NCBI GenBank assembly: GCA_034506335.1
Contig: JAPDPR010000024.1
Location: 1 to 48,022, forward strand
Reading direction: 5' to 3'
Source of the DNA: a candidate division KSB1 bacterium
GTDB taxonomy: Bacteria > Zhuqueibacterota > Zhuqueibacteria > JANLFK01 > Oleimicrobiaceae
DNA: 48,022 nt
In this document: positions 8,003-16,213 of the stretch, one piece after another
Numbering within the stretch: position 1 is the first letter of the stretch
How the letters are laid out: each line of letters begins with the position of its first letter
Made by a program: the position numbers and the translations under genes
Notes under the pieces: model-generated
What the model saw: the letters and a program-made list of their open reading frames with translations, nothing else
Database searches by the model: none
Told to the model about the DNA's origin: nothing

Positions 8003-9997
8003 ATGACAGAGATGCTCACGAAGCCGACGCGGCAAATCTACTGGAACATCCCCGGCTACGGATGGCTTTACCTCCTGTTCGCGGTCGCGTTAGCAGTGTT
8101 TGCTTATGGCGTGTACCGCCGGGTCAGGCTGTGGAGGATGGGCAAGCCTGAGGAGCGCTTTGACCAGCCTCTGCGCAGGCTGTGGAAGGTGTTCGTGGAG
8201 GGCATCTTGCAGAGGGCTGTGGTGCGAGACGCATTCCCGGGACTGATGCACGCCGCCATCTTTTTCGGCTTTGTGGTGCTTTTTATCGGTACCCTCATCG
8301 TCTTGCTTCAGGCCGACTTTGGGCTCAAGATTCTGTACGGGCGGTTCTACCTGTACTACTCCTTGGTCCTGGATCTTTTCGGTGTGGTCTTCATAGTGGG
8401 GCTGCTGATTGCGTTGTTTCGCCGTTATGTGCTGCGGCCGCAGCGGCTGAACAACCGCGCAGATGATGCGGTTTTGCTCAGCATGCTTTTGCTCATCGGC
8501 ATCAGCGGTTTTTTCATCGAAGCCACACGCTTGGCGGTGACGCGTTCGCCGTGGAGGGCATGGTCACCGGTGGGCAACTGGCTGGCGTCCTTCTTGGCGA
8601 CCATGCCGGAGGCAGAAAAGTTGGCCATGCATCGCCTCTTGTGGTGGGGTCATCTGGTACTGTCGATGGGTTTTGTAGCCTACATTCCCTACTCGAAACT
8701 TTTCCACATCTTTGTTTCGCCGGCCAACGTGTACTTCGGGTCTTTGGGAGCGCGCGGTGAGCTGCTCCCCATAGACCTCGAGGGTTCAGAGACTTTCGGC
8801 GTCTCGCGCATGAGCGAGTTCACATGGAAGCAGCTCTTCGACCTGGACGCCTGTACCTCGTGCGGGAGGTGCCAAGATGTCTGCCCTGCACATGCCACCG
8901 GGAAACCCCTCTCGCCTAAGCAACTCATTCTGGACTTGCGCGAACAGATGGACGTGGAGGCCAAGGTTCGCGGGGATGGAGGTGATAGCGGAGCTGCCAG
9001 GGCGCTGCTGGGTGGCGCTATTGCCGAGGATGTGCTGTGGAGTTGTACCACCTGCTTCGCATGCCAGGAGCACTGTCCGGTAGCCGTGGAGCATGTGCGC
9101 AAGATCGTGGACATGCGTCGAGCATTGGTGCTGATGGAGGCGCGCTTCCCTCAGGAACTCAGCCTGGCGTTCAAGGGCCTTGAGACTAACGCAAACCCTT
9201 GGGGGATGTCCAGTGCTTCCCGCGCTGCATGGGCTGAAGGGCTGGAGGTCCCCGCGATCCAGGACCGTCCGGATGCCGAATACCTATGGTTTGTGGGGTG
9301 TGCGGGCTCATTTGATGATCGGGCGGTCAAGATTTCGCGCGCCCTGGCGCGAGTGCTCAACGCCGCAGGTGTGAGTTATGCCATTCTGGGCGCAGAAGAA
9401 AGCTGTTGTGGGGATCCAGCCCGCCGCTCGGGCAATGAGTACGTGGCCATGACGCTCATGCAGCAGAACGTGGAGCTTTTCGCCCGCTACGGCGTCAAGA
9501 AAGTGCTCACGGCCTGCCCCCACTGCTACAACGTGCTGAAAAATGAGTATCGGCAGTTTGGCGGCACCTACCAGGTGGTGCACCATAGCGAGCTTTTGGC
9601 GCAACTGTTGGCGCAAGGACGCCTGCGCCCAGCACGCGCGGCTGAGGGCACGGTCGTTTTCCACGATTCCTGCTACCTTGGTCGATACAACGGCATCTAT
9701 GAACAGCCGAGACAGGTGCTGCGGGCAGTTGCTGCAACGGGTGTGCGTGAGCTTCCGCGGCGCAAGCAGAGAAGCTTTTGCTGTGGTGCAGGCGGTGGAC
9801 GGATGTGGATGGAGGAAAAGCTGGGTACACGCATCAACCATGCCCGCGCGGATGAGGCCCTGACCACAGGCGCACAGACAGTGGCGGTGGCCTGTCCCTT
9901 CTGTCTGGTGATGTTGGATGACGGGGTCAAAGACCGAGGCGCTGAGGAACAGATGCGGGTGATGGATATTGCCCAACTCGTGGAGCAAGCGCTGTAG
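8003..9997 (+). CDS. Membrane-bound heterodisulfide-reductase-like Fe-S protein, FadF / ETF:quinone oxidoreductase type
   Basis: A 664-residue fusion. Residues 1-240 form about five or six transmembrane helices of the NarI-like cytochrome b type, with helix histidines such as H83, H210 and H217. Two 4Fe-4S ferredoxin motifs follow: CTSCGRCQDVCP (Cys 284/287/290/294) and CTTCFACQEHCP (Cys 348/351/354/358). Two CCG domains come next, with WFVGCAGS then ESCCGDP, and FHDSCYLGRYNG then FCCGAGGGRMW. This architecture is shared with Bacillus FadF and with the membrane oxidoreductases that pass electrons from acyl-CoA dehydrogenases via ETF to quinone. It sits next to the FadR-like regulator, which supports that role. 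No etfAB or acyl-CoA dehydrogenase genes are in the window. Confidence 0.85.
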   Translation: MTEMLTKPTRQIYWNIPGYGWLYLLFAVALAVFAYGVYRRVRLWRMGKPEERFDQPLRRLWKVFVEGILQRAVVRDAFPGLMHAAIFFGFVVLFIGTLIVLLQADFGLKILYGRFYLYYSLVLDLFGVVFIVGLLIALFRRYVLRPQRLNNRADDAVLLSMLLLIGISGFFIEATRLAVTRSPWRAWSPVGNWLASFLATMPEAEKLAMHRLLWWGHLVLSMGFVAYIPYSKLFHIFVSPANVYFGSLGARGELLPIDLEGSETFGVSRMSEFTWKQLFDLDACTSCGRCQDVCPAHATGKPLSPKQLILDLREQMDVEAKVRGDGGDSGAARALLGGAIAEDVLWSCTTCFACQEHCPVAVEHVRKIVDMRRALVLMEARFPQELSLAFKGLETNANPWGMSSASRAAWAEGLEVPAIQDRPDAEYLWFVGCAGSFDDRAVKISRALARVLNAAGVSYAILGAEESCCGDPARRSGNEYVAMTLMQQNVELFARYGVKKVLTACPHCYNVLKNEYRQFGGTYQVVHHSELLAQLLAQGRLRPARAAEGTVVFHDSCYLGRYNGIYEQPRQVLRAVAATGVRELPRRKQRSFCCGAGGGRMWMEEKLGTRINHARADEALTTGAQTVAVACPFCLVMLDDGVKDRGAEEQMRVMDIAQLVEQAL

Positions 9998-10030
9998 TGC
10001 ACACGAAGACCGATCCTGAGGGGTCTTACG

Positions 10031-10720
10031 GTGGGGCGTTATGTGGCAAAGATTCCTGAATGGCCGGAGGAGGAGCGGCCACGAGAGCGGCTCTTGGCCC
10101 ACGGCCCAGAGCGACTAGCTGACGCGGAGCTGTTGGCCATCATTCTTCGCACCGGCTCCGGACAGGCCACGGCGCTGGACCTGGCGCGGCACCTGCTCCA
10201 GGAATGCCAAGGGTTCCGCGGCTTGGATGGGCGCTCGGCCGCCGAACTCTGTCGACAGGACGGCATCGGCCCGGCCAAGGCCGCACAGATCAAAGCGGCC
10301 TTGGAAATCGGCAAGCGCCTATTCAGAGAGCAGAGCCGCGTGCGCGAGAGGGTCGCCTCCAGCGCGGATGTCTACGAAGTGGTCCGTGCGCACATGCGCG
10401 ACCTCCCTCGCGAGGTGTTCAAGGTACTGCTCCTCACCAGTCGGCACAAGCTGTTAGCGGAAAAGACCATCTTCGAAGGGAGCCTCACCGAAAGCGTGGT
10501 CAGTCCGCGCGAGGTAGTCTATGAGGCATTGACCCAGCAGGCAGCCGCAGTGGTGTTCGTCCACAACCACCCAAGCGGCGATCCGTCCCCCTCGCCGGAG
10601 GATCGCAACATCACGAGGATGCTCAAAGAGGCCTGCCAGTTGGTGGGGATCACCGTCTTGGACCATGTCATCGTAGGAAAAGACTCGTACTTCAGCTTTG
10701 CAGACGAGGGTTTGTTGTGA
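10031..10720 (+). CDS. radC: RadC-family JAB/MPN domain protein
   Basis: A 229-residue RadC protein. It has an N-terminal helix-hairpin-helix region (residues ~25-90, DGIGPAKAAQIKAALEIGKR) and a C-terminal JAB1/MPN metalloprotease-like domain. The domain carries a conserved Glu (IFEGSL, E149) and the zinc motif HNHPSGDPSPSPED (H178, H180 and an acidic residue near 191). RadC was historically linked to DNA repair, but its biochemical activity is unsettled. Start GTG 10031 follows GAGGGG with a 7-base spacer. It lies 33 bases after the Fe-S oxidoreductase stop and 66 bases before the first microcompartment gene, so it could be in the same transcript as either. Confidence 0.93.
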   Translation: MGRYVAKIPEWPEEERPRERLLAHGPERLADAELLAIILRTGSGQATALDLARHLLQECQGFRGLDGRSAAELCRQDGIGPAKAAQIKAALEIGKRLFREQSRVRERVASSADVYEVVRAHMRDLPREVFKVLLLTSRHKLLAEKTIFEGSLTESVVSPREVVYEALTQQAAAVVFVHNHPSGDPSPSPEDRNITRMLKEACQLVGITVLDHVIVGKDSYFSFADEGLL

Positions 10721-10786
10721 ACGAGGGACGATAAAGAGCTGGATAATGGTCCCATAGGGTAGGACGGAGGAACCGAGGAGACCAAG

Positions 10787-11083
10787 GTGGAAATTGCTCG
10801 CGTTGTGGGCACGGTAGTGTCTACATGCAAGGACGAAAAACTCGACGGAACCAAGTTGCTCATCGTCAATGTGCTTACCCCAGAGGCAAAGCCTACCTCG
10901 ACCTACTTGGTGGCGGTAGACACCGTGGGCGCAGGCGAAGGAGAGGTGGTGCTCATCGTGCGTGGCAGTTCCGCACGCATGGCAAAAAACATGACGACCA
11001 CGCCTACCGACACAAGCATTATCGGCATTGTCGATACCTTGGAGCTGGAGGGGAAGGTAGTCTTTCAGAAATTCAGGGAGTAG
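10787..11083 (+). CDS. Bacterial microcompartment vertex protein (EutN/CcmL, BMC-P), copy 1
   Basis: A 98-residue pentameric shell-vertex protein of the EutN/CcmL family, which caps the corners of polyhedral protein organelles. The fold is visible as an N-terminal ARVVGTVVSTCKDEKLDG strand-loop, LLIV strand, YLVAVDTVGAGEGEVVLIV core and the GSSAR pore-region motif, then SIIGIVDTLEL at the end. It starts at GTG 10787 with GAGGAG upstream. It is the first of three tandem paralogues that differ clearly in sequence. Copy 1 keeps the most canonical motifs (GAGEG, GSSAR). No hexameric BMC-H or trimeric BMC-T shell gene occurs in the window, so the rest of the shell must be encoded elsewhere if this forms an organelle. 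Confidence 0.9.
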   Translation: MEIARVVGTVVSTCKDEKLDGTKLLIVNVLTPEAKPTSTYLVAVDTVGAGEGEVVLIVRGSSARMAKNMTTTPTDTSIIGIVDTLELEGKVVFQKFRE

Positions 11084-11113
11084 GCGCCTGGTGGTTGCGG
11101 AAGGGCGAGGTTG

Positions 11114-11398
11114 ATGAAGCTGGGAAAAGTCATCGGTAAGCTCTGGTGCACGCGCAAGGACGAACAGCTGGAAGGAGTGAAGCTGTACGTCATGCAGCCG
11201 CTGGATAAGAACCTGCAACCATTGGGCAAACCGCTTATTGCTGCCGACGCGGTGGGCGCGTGTGAGGGCGAAATCGTCTACTGGGTCAGCGCGCGCGAAG
11301 CGTGCTATGCCATCGACGGCCGCTCCATCCCTTCCGACTGTTCCATTGTGGGTATACTGGATGACATCTATGTCGCTCCGGAGCAGAAGGGGGCCTGA
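11114..11398 (+). CDS. Bacterial microcompartment vertex protein (EutN/CcmL, BMC-P), copy 2
   Basis: A 94-residue EutN/CcmL-family paralogue. It shares the KVIGKLWCTRKDEQLEG start, a LYVMQPLD strand, the AADAVGACEGEIVYWV core and the terminal CSIVGILDDIYV strand. It departs from the usual GSSAR signature, having SAREACYAI there, and carries extra cysteines (C13, C50, C65 and one near the end), so its pore or contacts may differ. The ATG at 11114 follows GCGAGG; a TTG three bases earlier is also in frame. The gap from copy 1 is 30 bases and to copy 3 is 3 bases, indicating one operon. Multiple vertex paralogues are known in several microcompartment types, where they are thought to occupy different corners. 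Confidence 0.88.
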   Translation: MKLGKVIGKLWCTRKDEQLEGVKLYVMQPLDKNLQPLGKPLIAADAVGACEGEIVYWVSAREACYAIDGRSIPSDCSIVGILDDIYVAPEQKGA

Positions 11399-11401
11399 GG
11401 C

Positions 11402-11686
11402 ATGATCATCGGCAGAGTAGTGGGTAACATTCACGCCACCATCAAAAAGTCCTGCTACAACGGACGAAAGCTGCTTCTGGTGCAGCCGGTAGCTCCGGAC
11501 CTGACGCCCCTGCACGACCTGATCGTTGCCGTTGACAGTGTAGATGCTGGGGAGGGGGACCTGGTTCTGGTGGCGCAGGAGGGGAGGGCAGCCGCCGACA
11601 TCTTGGGCATGAAACAGGTGCCTGTGCGCAGCGTGGTGGTGGGGGTGATTGACCATTTTGACATGATCGCAGAACACAGAGGGTGA
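11402..11686 (+). CDS. Bacterial microcompartment vertex protein (EutN/CcmL, BMC-P), copy 3
   Basis: A 94-residue EutN/CcmL-family protein. Features are IIGRVVGNIHATIKKSCYNG at the start, LLLVQPVAPD, the VAVDSVDAGEGDLVLVAQEG core and VRSVVVGVIDHFDM near the end. Here the GSSAR motif reads EGRAAADI. It begins three bases after the copy 2 stop and ends three bases before the aldolase start, so the three vertex genes and the aldolase are almost certainly one transcriptional and translationally linked unit. A role as shell corner is taken from the family; partner shell proteins are not in the window. Confidence 0.9.
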   Translation: MIIGRVVGNIHATIKKSCYNGRKLLLVQPVAPDLTPLHDLIVAVDSVDAGEGDLVLVAQEGRAAADILGMKQVPVRSVVVGVIDHFDMIAEHRG

Positions 11687-11689
11687 CAA

Positions 11690-12484
11690 GTGACACAATC
11701 AGTCTATCAGATCAAGCGCGAGATCATCGACATCTGCCAGCGCATCTATCAGCGCGGCTATGTGGCGGCAAATGACGGCAACGTGAGCGTGCGCATTGAC
11801 GAGAACCGAGTGATCATGACGCCCACAGGGATGAGCAAAGGTTTTCTGAAGGTTGACCAATTGGTGATGGTGGATATGCAAGGGCACCAGATCGGTGGCA
11901 CGCTGAAGCCCTCTTCAGAGGCCCTGCTCCATCTGGACATCTACAAGCATCGACCGGATGTGCGGGCGGTGGTGCACGCCCACCCGCCTACAGCCACCGG
12001 ATTTGCAGTGGCGGGAATCCCTCTCACCAAGTGCGTGCTGCCGGAGGTCATCATCAGCTTGGGCGCTATCCCTCTTGCAGAATACGCCACACCCGGCACG
12101 CCAGAGCTCCCGCAGGTGATCCGCGATTATCTCAAAGACCACGACGCAGTGCTCCTGGCGAACCACGGGGCGCTCACCATCGGCCGTACCCTCATCCAGG
12201 CCCACTACCGGATGGAAACCATCGAGCATTTCGCTAAGATCATGCTGGTGGCGATACAGCTGGGTAGGGTGAATGTGCTGGAAACGGAGCGCGTGAATCA
12301 ATTGCTGGATTTGCGCCAGAGGCTGGGACTGGACCATGGACGTCCGGCATGCGAGCCGTGTGAGGCCGAGGGAAGAGCTTCTGAGGATAAACCTCGCTCA
12401 GGTGACCTTTACGCCGAACTGGCACGGGTAGAGGAGGAGACTGCCGCGCGCATGATTGGCCAGCTGCGGGGTTCGTCGGAGTAA
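11690..12484 (+). CDS. Class II aldolase (fuculose/rhamnulose-phosphate type) with probable microcompartment-targeting tail
   Basis: A 264-residue zinc class II aldolase that would split L-fuculose-1-phosphate or L-rhamnulose-1-phosphate into dihydroxyacetone phosphate and lactaldehyde. Zinc ligands align with E. coli FucA at a constant offset of four: E77 (KPSSEALLH), H96 and H98 (VVHAHPP) and H159 (LLANHGAL). The catalytic core ends near residue 215. It is followed by a Cys/Glu/Pro-rich linker and a short amphipathic helix, DLYAELARVEEETAARMIGQ (residues 239-258). Such a linker-plus-helix tail is typical of enzymes packaged in microcompartments. It starts at GTG 11690 behind AGAGGG, three bases after the third vertex gene. 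The vertex-plus-aldolase grouping resembles the planctomycete/verrucomicrobial fucose-rhamnose microcompartment. Confidence 0.88.
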   Translation: MTQSVYQIKREIIDICQRIYQRGYVAANDGNVSVRIDENRVIMTPTGMSKGFLKVDQLVMVDMQGHQIGGTLKPSSEALLHLDIYKHRPDVRAVVHAHPPTATGFAVAGIPLTKCVLPEVIISLGAIPLAEYATPGTPELPQVIRDYLKDHDAVLLANHGALTIGRTLIQAHYRMETIEHFAKIMLVAIQLGRVNVLETERVNQLLDLRQRLGLDHGRPACEPCEAEGRASEDKPRSGDLYAELARVEEETAARMIGQLRGSSE

Positions 12485-12508
12485 GACCTAGACAGAGGGG
12501 AGGGTACT

Positions 12509-13117
12509 ATGGGGTTGCGCTGCCTATTTCTGTTCTTGCTGGGAGTGACAGGGTGCTCACTACAGGCCCAGGAGAAAGACGCACTGACTGGGTTGTTCCA
12601 AAGGTCGCAACAGGCGTGCGAACAGGGCCGGTACCTGGAAGGAGCGAAGCTTTTGCGCCAGGCCCTGTCCGAGCTCAACAAGGTGATCGTGGCTGGCGTG
12701 GAGCAGCTGCTCCCTGAGCCCGAGCGGGGCTGGGAAGCCCAGATGACCAATGCGGATGCGGATGAGGACATGCTCATCACAGGGCTCAGGGTGTGGCGGC
12801 AGTATGCAAAGTCCAATAGCGCGCAGATGGTGGAGGTGGAGATCACAATAGGTTCTCTGGCGGCCGGTGATCTCATGGTGTGGCTCACCAATCCGCGAGA
12901 GATGGAGAGGGCCAGTGAGGGGAGCAAGTTGGTGACCATCGACGGACGGCGATGGGTTCGTAAGTTTGTGGAGCGCGACCAGACTGCGGAGCTTGCGACC
13001 GTAGTGGGGGGAGATAGGGTGGTGCGTGTACGGGGCTACAACCTCCGCAGTGCTGAACCTGCGGAGCGCTACGCCGCGCGCGTACCACTGCAGAAACTGG
13101 AACGGCTGTTCCACTAG
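12509..13117 (+). CDS. Putative lipoprotein of unknown function
   Basis: A 202-residue protein I do not recognise. The N-terminus MGLRCLFLFLLGVTGC fits a short lipoprotein signal (VTGC, Cys16). A cleavage after SLQAQ would also be possible. Residues ~25-60 form a helical, TPR-like segment (QACEQGRYLEGAKLLRQAL). Residues ~75-200 look like a beta-rich domain with WRQYAKSNSAQMVEVEITIG, MVWLTNP and a VVGGDRVVRVRGYNL stretch. The start is well supported by GGGGAGGG just upstream. It lies 24 bases after the aldolase and 79 bases before dnaG, so it may be co-transcribed with both, but nothing links it functionally to either. Confidence 0.7.
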   Translation: MGLRCLFLFLLGVTGCSLQAQEKDALTGLFQRSQQACEQGRYLEGAKLLRQALSELNKVIVAGVEQLLPEPERGWEAQMTNADADEDMLITGLRVWRQYAKSNSAQMVEVEITIGSLAAGDLMVWLTNPREMERASEGSKLVTIDGRRWVRKFVERDQTAELATVVGGDRVVRVRGYNLRSAEPAERYAARVPLQKLERLFH

Positions 13118-13196
13118 CGGCTGCTTGCGGTCCGTACCGTTCCTCTCCTTCCAGCAGGCAAGCCAACAGACAGGAACAGGCCGCTCTGACGCAAGG

Positions 13197-15035
13197 ATGG
13201 CGGTGCGCATACCTGAAGACAAAATCAATGAGGTCCGCGAAGCATCTGATATTGTCGAGGTAGTCTCTGCCTACCTCACTCTGAAAAGGCGAGGCACCAA
13301 TTTCTTCGGCCTGTGCCCCTTTCATACCGAGAAGACCCCTTCGTTCAGCGTCAACCCGCAACGCCAAATCTTTCATTGCTTCGGGTGCGGTGCGGGGGGA
13401 AACGTCTTCACCTTCCTCATGCGTATCGAAGGCATCACGTTCCCCGAGGCCGTGCTGCGACTGGCGCAGCGCGCTGGGATTTCCATTGCCCTCCAGACGC
13501 TGGACGAACAGGAGGCGCGCTTGCGGGAGAGTGTGTATGCCGCCAATCGCCTGGCCGCCGAGTTCTTCTATCGCAACCTCGCCCAAGCCCCAGAGGGAGC
13601 TCCTGCCAGGGCTTACCTGGAGTCCAGGCACCTGGAGCTGCAGGTATTGGGCAAGTTCGGCCTCGGCTATGCACTTGACCGGTGGGATGCTCTCATTGCT
13701 CATGCCGCTAGCAAGAAGGTGAGCGTGGAGGCTCTGAACGCAGCGGGCCTGGTGGTGGCCAGGGACGACGGCGGCTACTACGACCGGTTCCGGCATCGAC
13801 TGATGTTCCCCTTTTTCGACGTCATGGGCAAGGTGGTGGGCTTTGGTGGTCGGCGCCTCCGAGAAGACGAGCAGGCCAAGTACATGAACTCGCCGGAGAC
13901 GATTGTCTACAAGAAGGGCACCACACTCTATGGCCTCTACCAAACCAAGGACTATATTCGCCAGAGCGAGACTGCCATTCTGGTGGAGGGCTACATAGAC
14001 CTGCTGAGTCTGTTCCAGCGGGGCATTCGCAACGTGGTGGCTTCTTCGGGCACGGCGCTGACCGAGGAACAGGCCGCACTGTTACGGCGTTACTGTGAGC
14101 AGGTCGTGGTCCTGTACGATGCCGATTCGGCCGGTTCTTCGGCGGCAGTGCGCGGTGCCGATATTCTTATCGCCAAGGGCTTGGATGTGAGGGTGGCGCG
14201 TCTACCGAGTGGGCATGACCCGGACAGTTTCATCAACGAGCACGGCGCCGAGGCGGTGGCTACTCTGGTGGGACAAGCGCAAAGTCTGGTGGAGTTCAAA
14301 ATCGGCTCTTTGCGCCAGGCAGGGTTTTTTGAGACTCCGGAGAAGAAAGCACGCGCAATTCACACCGTGCTGAACTCTGTTGCGGTGATTCCCGACGACA
14401 TCAAGCGCAACTTGGTGGTGCAGCAAGTGGCGCAGATGCTAGAGATGGATGAGCGCTTCCTTGCGGCAACGGTCAATCGCCTGCGACGCGGCGAGCGGTG
14501 GGAAGACCTCAAGACAGGTGCGGTGGCCGGGACTGGCCCAGCACTATCGCGTGCTGATCAGGCGGAAAAGCTGTTGGTCTCGCTCATGGTCAGCTATCCC
14601 GAGATTATCCCCAAGGTTCGCCAGTACTTGAACGCCGATCACTTTCGACATCCGGGGCTCCAGGCCTTCGTGGCGGAGCTTTGGGCTGCCGAGGACCGCG
14701 GCCAGCGCCTGGACCCCACAGGCAGCGTCGCCTTTCATGCCGATCCGGACCTGGCCTCCCTCGTTGTGGCTGCTACGACCGAAGAAGAGCGCCAACCCGG
14801 GCTCTCTCTTGCCGAAAGGGAGCAACTTATGAGGGACGCCATTGCCGTGCTCAGGCGGCGTCCGTTGGAGGAGGAGCAGCGGGCGGTGCGCGTCCGCATC
14901 AAAGAGCTGCAGGCGGCACGACAGAGCACCACTGAGGCAGTCATGTACTACAAGCAGCTGGCCGAAGAGCTCAAGCGGATCGATGAGTGGCGGACACGAG
15001 GGGATGCGACTCTTAGCGGTAAGCAACAAGCGTGA
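13197..15035 (+). CDS. dnaG: DNA primase DnaG
   Basis: A 612-residue primase that makes RNA primers at the replication fork. The N-terminal CHC2 zinc domain has C40, H43, C61 and C64 (CPFHTEKTPSF and FHCFGCGAGG). The central TOPRIM catalytic core has ILVEGYIDLL (Glu near 265) and VVLYDADSAGSSAA (Asp pair near 307-309). The C-terminal ~170 residues are the helical DnaB-binding region. The open frame extends to 13026 inside the previous gene, but family alignment puts the start at MAVRIPEDKI. ATG 13197 lies just after AAGG; GTG 13203 would be better spaced from it and is an alternative. There is no rpoD or rpsU neighbour, unlike the enterobacterial macromolecular-synthesis operon. Confidence 0.96.
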   Translation: MAVRIPEDKINEVREASDIVEVVSAYLTLKRRGTNFFGLCPFHTEKTPSFSVNPQRQIFHCFGCGAGGNVFTFLMRIEGITFPEAVLRLAQRAGISIALQTLDEQEARLRESVYAANRLAAEFFYRNLAQAPEGAPARAYLESRHLELQVLGKFGLGYALDRWDALIAHAASKKVSVEALNAAGLVVARDDGGYYDRFRHRLMFPFFDVMGKVVGFGGRRLREDEQAKYMNSPETIVYKKGTTLYGLYQTKDYIRQSETAILVEGYIDLLSLFQRGIRNVVASSGTALTEEQAALLRRYCEQVVVLYDADSAGSSAAVRGADILIAKGLDVRVARLPSGHDPDSFINEHGAEAVATLVGQAQSLVEFKIGSLRQAGFFETPEKKARAIHTVLNSVAVIPDDIKRNLVVQQVAQMLEMDERFLAATVNRLRRGERWEDLKTGAVAGTGPALSRADQAEKLLVSLMVSYPEIIPKVRQYLNADHFRHPGLQAFVAELWAAEDRGQRLDPTGSVAFHADPDLASLVVAATTEEERQPGLSLAEREQLMRDAIAVLRRRPLEEEQRAVRVRIKELQAARQSTTEAVMYYKQLAEELKRIDEWRTRGDATLSGKQQA

Positions 15036-15085
15036 GCGGCCCACTGTGAATCAAGGGTGAAAAGAGCTTGAATTTCGGGGTGGAA

Positions 15086-16213
15086 ATGTCTAAACTTCCA
15101 GGTGCCGCAGAGGCTGGTGCCCGTGCCCGGACGCGCAGGGTGATGGTGGGCAGCGTTGCCATTGGCGGGGGTGCGCCGATCTCCGTGCAGTCGATGACGA
15201 AGACAAAGACTGCCGATGTTGCTGCCACCCTTGGCCAGATCCAGCGGCTTGCGGAGGCCGGGTGCGAGATCGTGCGCGTAGCGGTGCCAGACCGCGACGC
15301 GGCCGCGGCCCTGCCGAAGATCGTGCGGCGATCGCCCATCCCGGTGGTGGCGGATGTCCATTTCGACTATCGCCTGGCGTTAGCAGCTCTGGAGGCCGGG
15401 GTACACAAACTGCGCATCAATCCCGGCAACATCGGTGGCGCGGAGCGCGCCCGCCTGGTGCTGCGCGAGGCCAAGAGCCGGGGCGTGCCGGTCCGTATTG
15501 GCGTGAACGCGGGGTCACTGGAAAAGGACTTGTACGAAGAACACGGCGGAGCAACGCCTGCAGCGCTGGTGGCAAGTGCCCTGCGCCACGTGGCGCTATG
15601 CCGGGAGCTCGGCTTCGAAGACATCGTCCTCTCCCTGAAGGCCTCCGACGTGCGCACCACCGTTGAGGCTTATCGGCTTGTGGCCACGCAGGTTGATTTC
15701 CCTTTGCATGTGGGCATAACCGAGGCAGGCACGAAATGGACCGGCACCATCAAGTCGGCGGTGGGCATCGGCACGCTGCTGGCCGAAGGGATAGGTGACA
15801 CCATCCGGGTCTCGCTCGCAGGCGACCCGGTGGAAGAAGTGCGCGTGGGCCACGAAATCTTGAAGAGCCTCCAGCTGCGCCGGGGCGGCCTCACGGTCAT
15901 TGCCTGCCCCACGTGCGGCCGCACCGAGGTGGACGTGGTGCGCATCGCAGAGGAGCTTGAACACCGGCTTGTGGGCATGGACAAGAAGCTCACTGTGGCT
16001 GTGATGGGATGCGCAGTGAACGGTCCGGGAGAGGCACGGGAGGCCGACCTGGGGGTGGCATGCGGCAAACATACCGCCCTCCTCTTCCGCCGCGGCACCG
16101 TGGTGGGCAAGATACCGGAAGCCGAGATCGTGCAGCGACTTGTGCAAGAAATTGACGCATGGCCCACAGAAGGGCATGCACAGACTAAGAACGAAGCTGA
16201 GGGGAGCCTATGA
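15086..16213 (+). CDS. ispG: 4-Hydroxy-3-methylbut-2-enyl diphosphate synthase (flavodoxin/ferredoxin) IspG
   Basis: The penultimate enzyme of the non-mevalonate isoprenoid pathway, a 4Fe-4S protein that reduces and opens methylerythritol cyclodiphosphate. The TIM-barrel part shows GGGAPISVQSMTKTKT, VVADVHFDYRLAL and KLRINPGNIGG. The cluster domain has CPTCGRTEVD (C274, C277) and MGCAVNGPGEA (C309 and the conserved Glu of GPGE). At 375 residues it is the short bacterial form without the insertion found in Chlamydia and plants. Start choice is uncertain: ATG 15086 follows GGGGTGG, and TTG 15068 is also possible. The stop overlaps the next gene's ATG by four bases, so the two are translationally coupled. 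Confidence 0.95.
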   Translation: MSKLPGAAEAGARARTRRVMVGSVAIGGGAPISVQSMTKTKTADVAATLGQIQRLAEAGCEIVRVAVPDRDAAAALPKIVRRSPIPVVADVHFDYRLALAALEAGVHKLRINPGNIGGAERARLVLREAKSRGVPVRIGVNAGSLEKDLYEEHGGATPAALVASALRHVALCRELGFEDIVLSLKASDVRTTVEAYRLVATQVDFPLHVGITEAGTKWTGTIKSAVGIGTLLAEGIGDTIRVSLAGDPVEEVRVGHEILKSLQLRRGGLTVIACPTCGRTEVDVVRIAEELEHRLVGMDKKLTVAVMGCAVNGPGEAREADLGVACGKHTALLFRRGTVVGKIPEAEIVQRLVQEIDAWPTEGHAQTKNEAEGSL

